Source: Gammaproteobacteria bacterium
Lineage (GTDB): Bacteria > Pseudomonadota > Gammaproteobacteria > UBA5335 > SLRW01
Direction: 5' to 3'
DNA length: 10,109 nucleotides
NCBI GenBank assembly: GCA_007134115.1
Contig: SLLK01000216.1
Location: forward strand, 1 to 10,109
This document shows positions 7,103 through 10,109 of the stretch, piece after piece (the first letter of the stretch is position 1; the number at the start of each line of letters is the position of its first letter). The notes below the pieces were generated by a model. It made no database searches. It was given only the letters and a program-made list of their open reading frames with translations, and was not told where the DNA came from. A program made the translations under genes and the position numbers.

Positions 7103-9466
7103 TCATGTGACGGGGCCTATTTCGATCTCGCCCCAGCGCCCGCCCAGCCCGCGCGTCTCCACCACTGCGGCACTCACCCGCACGCTGCCGGCGGCCAGTC
7201 GCTCATCCGCCACCAGCGGCATGACCACGTTGTCGGCACCCTGGCTGACCTTCACACGCACGGCGTCGTTCAGCGACAGGCGCTGTATATCGTCGGGGTG
7301 CATACGCACCTCGCGGGCCGCCAGCGCATCGGCGGTTTTTTGCAACGGTGGCGAGCGTCTCACCATGGGGTCCACGCCGTACATGGCGATATCCCCGGTA
7401 CGCAACAACCCGGCCACGGACACGCGTTTGCCCGGCTTATCGGCGCTCTGGCCCATATCGGGTTCAATCTCGCCAATGGCATCGCGGGCCGCGTCCAGCA
7501 CCTCGGCGGGCGACTGGTAGTCGAAACCTTCCAGTTGCAATTCATTGCCCAGTACGCGCAGCACCTTCCAGCCCGGACGGGCTTCGCCGGGGGGTGCTAC
7601 AGCGCCCTGATGGCTTTGCCAGCGTCCTTCCAGATTGACCCAGGTGCCGGCGGTTTCCGGCCACGCCGCAATGGGCAGCAGCACATCGGCGTATTCCATC
7701 ATTTCCGGGCTGCGCCAGGCACTCAGACTGATCACCAGGTCGGCATCGCGCAACGCCTTGCGTGCCGCGCCACTGTTCCAGGCATCCAGTTCCGGCTCGA
7801 CGCCCAGCAGCACGAACGCATCCATGCCCTTGCCCAGCATATCGCCCGCATGCCGGCCCTTGCGCCGCGACGCCTTGCCGCCGGCACGCCGATGCGGCAA
7901 CACCCCGGCCAGCGCGGCGCCAGCGCTGTTGGCAGCCAGCGGCAGATAGCCCGGCCGCGCCCCGGTGGCCTCGGCAATATACAGCGCCAGCGCGCGCAAC
8001 ACGGCATAGTCGGGGCGGGCCTCGGCCAGCGTGCCCAGCAGCAGACTGGCCTGCTTGCCCTTGTGGAGCAGCCGCGCCAGCACCTTGTGCTGCTTGTCGA
8101 CGGCTACGCCGGCCGTGGCCTCAGCCAGCGCCGCCGGCAGCGCGCTGCCGGTTATTTCCGCCACCGCCACGGCCAGCGCGGCCAGCGCTTCACCGATATC
8201 CGCCTGCACCACTTGCCCGGCAAGCGGGAAACGCAGATCGAAATCCGCCGGATTGATGACCCCGATGGCGGCACCGCGCAAGCCCGCCTTGCGCAACCGG
8301 TGATGAACAATGGGCAGTTCCTTGCGCACATTGGTCCCCACCAGCACGACGGCATCGGCCTGCTCCAGATCTGCCACATCGCGCCCCAGCCAGGGGAACA
8401 GGGGCGCCTTGTCCTGGTCGCTGAAATCGCCCAGACCCAGCCGGTGGTCGATGTTGGCGCAGCCCATGCCGTCGGCAAGCTGGCGGAACAGGTGCAATTC
8501 TTCCAGGCTGCTGGCGGGCGAAGCGAGCAGGCCCAGTCGCGCCCGATCCACGCCGCCCAGCCGTTTGGCTACCAGCGCCAGCGCAATCTGCCAGTCGACC
8601 TCGCGCCATTCCCCTTTCTCGCGAATCATGGGGCGTTCCAGACGTTCCTCATACTGGCCGAAGTGGCCATAGCGGTCGCGGTCGGACAACCAGGTCTCGT
8701 TAACTTCCTCGTGATCACGCGGCACGGCGCGCATCACCTGTCCGCGCCGGGAATGCAGGTACATGGCAGAACCCACGGCGTCATGCGGCGCCACCACGGC
8801 GTGCTGCATGAGTTCCCAGGGGCGCGCGGTATAGCGGTAGGGCTTGTTGGTCAGCGCGCCCACCGGACACAGATCAATGACATTGCCCGACATTTCGGAA
8901 TCCACGCTGCGCTCGACGTAGGTGCCGATTTCCATATGTTCGCCGCGCCCGGTAGCGCCAAGCTCGCGCACGCCGGCAATCTCGTCGCCGAAGCGCACAC
9001 AGCGGGTGCAATGGATGCAGCGGGTCATGTCGGTGGCGATCAACGGGCCAATATTCTTGTCCCGCACCGAACGCTTGCCTTCGTTGAAGCGCGAAATGCC
9101 CTCGCCATAGCCCAGCGACAGATCCTGCAGTTCGCACTCGCCGCCCTGGTCACAGATGGGGCAATCCAGCGGGTGGTTGATCAGCAGAAACTCCATGGTG
9201 CCCTTCTGGGCATCCAGCGCGCGCTCCGAGCGGGTGTGCACCACCATGCCTTCGGTGATCGGCGTAGCGCATGCCGGCAAGGGCTTGGGCGCCTTTTCCA
9301 CATCCACCAGGCACATGCGGCAGTTGGCCACCACCGACAATTTCTTGTGGTAGCAGAATCGCGGCACGGAAATACCGGCGTCATCGGTGACACGGATCAG
9401 CATCTCGCCCTTGGGCGCCTGCAGCGTGCGGCCGTCGACTTCTATGGTGACCAGTTCGTCGCTCAT
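7103..9466 (-). CDS. nuoG: NADH-quinone oxidoreductase subunit G (NuoG), Fe-S subunit without N7 ligands
   Basis: This large peripheral-arm subunit (75-kDa/NDUFS1 homologue) moves electrons from NuoF towards NuoI. It is 787 aa. The N-terminal 2Fe-2S ferredoxin domain has N1b ligands Cys38, 49, 52 and 66 (RFCYHKKLSVVANCRMC...ACATP). The next domain has N5 ligands His98, Cys102, 105 and 111 (HPLDCPICDQGGEC) and N4 ligands Cys150, 153, 156 and 200 (CIHCTRC...DLCPVGAL). Residues from about 215 on form a molybdopterin-oxidoreductase-like domain that in this family carries no molybdenum cofactor and is structural. The cysteines that bind N7 in E. coli and Thermus are absent, and the protein is shorter than E. 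coli NuoG (about 908). The frame is open further upstream into nuoF, but the ATG giving MSDELVTIEVDGR is correct: it starts at the ferredoxin domain and lies 34 bases after nuoF. The Shine-Dalgarno is weak (AGAGAAG). Confidence 0.98.
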   Translation of the reverse strand: MSDELVTIEVDGRTLQAPKGEMLIRVTDDAGISVPRFCYHKKLSVVANCRMCLVDVEKAPKPLPACATPITEGMVVHTRSERALDAQKGTMEFLLINHPLDCPICDQGGECELQDLSLGYGEGISRFNEGKRSVRDKNIGPLIATDMTRCIHCTRCVRFGDEIAGVRELGATGRGEHMEIGTYVERSVDSEMSGNVIDLCPVGALTNKPYRYTARPWELMQHAVVAPHDAVGSAMYLHSRRGQVMRAVPRDHEEVNETWLSDRDRYGHFGQYEERLERPMIREKGEWREVDWQIALALVAKRLGGVDRARLGLLASPASSLEELHLFRQLADGMGCANIDHRLGLGDFSDQDKAPLFPWLGRDVADLEQADAVVLVGTNVRKELPIVHHRLRKAGLRGAAIGVINPADFDLRFPLAGQVVQADIGEALAALAVAVAEITGSALPAALAEATAGVAVDKQHKVLARLLHKGKQASLLLGTLAEARPDYAVLRALALYIAEATGARPGYLPLAANSAGAALAGVLPHRRAGGKASRRKGRHAGDMLGKGMDAFVLLGVEPELDAWNSGAARKALRDADLVISLSAWRSPEMMEYADVLLPIAAWPETAGTWVNLEGRWQSHQGAVAPPGEARPGWKVLRVLGNELQLEGFDYQSPAEVLDAARDAIGEIEPDMGQSADKPGKRVSVAGLLRTGDIAMYGVDPMVRRSPPLQKTADALAAREVRMHPDDIQRLSLNDAVRVKVSQGADNVVMPLVADERLAAGSVRVSAAVVETRGLGGRWGEIEIGPVT

Positions 9467-9500
9467 GTCTTCTCTGTGCGTCGCTGAATCAGGATCAAGC

Positions 9501-10109
9501 TCAGGCCGCGGCGCGGCTGCCGGGGCCGACCATGCAGCGCCCGTGCTTGACGTGGTATTCGAATTCCTCGCGGAACTGCTTGAGGAAGCTGCGTACCGGC
9601 ATCGCCGCCGCGTCACCGAAGGCACAGATGGTGCGCCCCTCGATACGCCGCGCCATATCGTCGAGTTGCGCGAGATCCTGTTCGCGCCCCTGGCCGTGCT
9701 CAATACGGCTGATCACCCGGTGCAGCCAGCCGGTCCCCTCGCGGCACGGCGTGCATTGGCCGCAGGATTCGGCGTAGTAAAAACGCGACACCCGCTCCAG
9801 CACCTTGACCATGCAGGTGTGCTCGTCCATGACGATGACGGCGCCGGAACCCAGCATGGACCCCGCCCTGGCCACCGAATCGTAATCCATATCGGTGTCC
9901 ATCATCACATCGCCGTGCACCACAGGCACCGACGAACCGCCGGGAATAACTGCCTTGAGGCGCGCTCCGTCGCGCATACCCCCGGCCATTTCCAGCAACT
10001 TTGAGAAAGGCGTACCCAGCGGCACTTCAAAGTTGCCCGGGCGCGCCACATGGCCGGATACCGAAAAAATCTTGGTGCCGCCGTTATTGGGCTTGCCCAG
10101 TCCGGCAAA
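9501..10109 (-). CDS. nuoF: NADH-quinone oxidoreductase subunit F (NuoF), C-terminal part; 5' end beyond window
   Basis: This is the C-terminal 202 residues of the NADH- and FMN-binding subunit (51-kDa/NDUFV1 homologue). The full protein is usually about 420-445 aa, so the Rossmann-type NADH/FMN half lies outside the window. The first visible residues, GLGKPNNGGTKIFSVSGHV, belong to the family's central region, followed by the SLBB-like domain. The N3 [4Fe-4S] ligands are visible: ESCGQCTPCREGTGW gives Cys116, 119 and 122 of the fragment, and RTICAFGDAAA gives Cys162. N3 passes electrons from FMN to NuoG. The end FEYHVKHGRCM resembles the mitochondrial/alpha-betaproteobacterial form, followed here by a short tail (GPGSRAAA). 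The gene ends in TGA, 34 bases before nuoG. The frame is open to the right edge without a stop. Confidence 0.97.
   Translation of the reverse strand, partial: FAGLGKPNNGGTKIFSVSGHVARPGNFEVPLGTPFSKLLEMAGGMRDGARLKAVIPGGSSVPVVHGDVMMDTDMDYDSVARAGSMLGSGAVIVMDEHTCMVKVLERVSRFYYAESCGQCTPCREGTGWLHRVISRIEHGQGREQDLAQLDDMARRIEGRTICAFGDAAAMPVRSFLKQFREEFEYHVKHGRCMVGPGSRAAA

Noticed and set aside
6965..9487. An 840-codon open frame on the plus strand, antisense to nuoG.
   Set aside because: Its composition is rich in His, Gln, Arg and Ala, as expected from reading G/C-ending codons backwards. No recognisable domain appears, and nuoG on the other strand has full family conservation. It is a GC-driven shadow frame.
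9467..9703. In-frame extension of nuoG upstream to position 9703, giving an 866-residue protein.
   Set aside because: The extra residues overlap the coding end of nuoF and are low-complexity Ser/Arg-rich, with no family match. The start at 9466 gives the normal ferredoxin N-terminus.
1..10109. Mobile elements, CRISPR, defence or other accessory genes hidden among the nuo genes.
   Set aside because: The nuo genes fill the window with gaps of at most 40 bases, and there are no inverted repeats, repeat arrays or foreign-looking insertions. The region is core metabolism.

Overview
The window is one continuous stretch of a respiratory complex I (NADH:quinone oxidoreductase, NDH-1) operon. Every gene is on the minus strand. 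Transcription runs from high to low coordinates in the order nuoF (3' part only), nuoG, nuoH, nuoI, nuoJ, nuoK, nuoL, nuoM, nuoN (5' part only). This is the standard bacterial nuo order. nuoA to nuoE and the start of nuoF would lie beyond the right edge, and the end of nuoN beyond the left edge.

Layout on the minus strand, right to left: nuoF 10109-9501 (peripheral arm, N3 cluster), nuoG 9466-7103 (peripheral arm, N1b/N4/N5), nuoH 7062-5983 (membrane anchor and quinone site), nuoI 5986-5498 (N6a/N6b), nuoJ 5468-4860, nuoK 4863-4558, nuoL 4553-2598, nuoM 2588-1074 and nuoN 1036-1 (membrane arm with proton channels). Gaps between genes are at most 40 bases. nuoH/nuoI and nuoJ/nuoK overlap through ATGA, and nuoK/nuoL are 4 bases apart. 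I saw no internal promoter, terminator, tRNA, repeat, mobile element or CRISPR, and no stretch without a gene longer than 40 bases.

Electrons from NADH enter at NuoF (FMN, N3), pass through the NuoG and NuoI clusters, and reach quinone at the NuoH interface. The energy is passed along NuoJ/K to the antiporter-like subunits N, M and L, which pump protons. The Fe-S ligands expected of these subunits are present except those of N7, and the key membrane Glu/Lys residues I checked are intact. The operon therefore looks functional, with no frameshift or truncation other than at the window edges.

Organism: GC-rich, with strongly G/C-ending codons, and probably a proteobacterium. NuoG is short (787 aa) and lacks the N7 cysteines, NuoI is short (162 aa) and NuoJ has a charged C-terminal tail. 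This fits the mitochondrion-like form of complex I found in alpha-, beta- and several gammaproteobacterial groups better than the Escherichia form. A gamma- or betaproteobacterium is my best guess, but genus cannot be read from this stretch. I found no previously undescribed system here; the findings below are modest.
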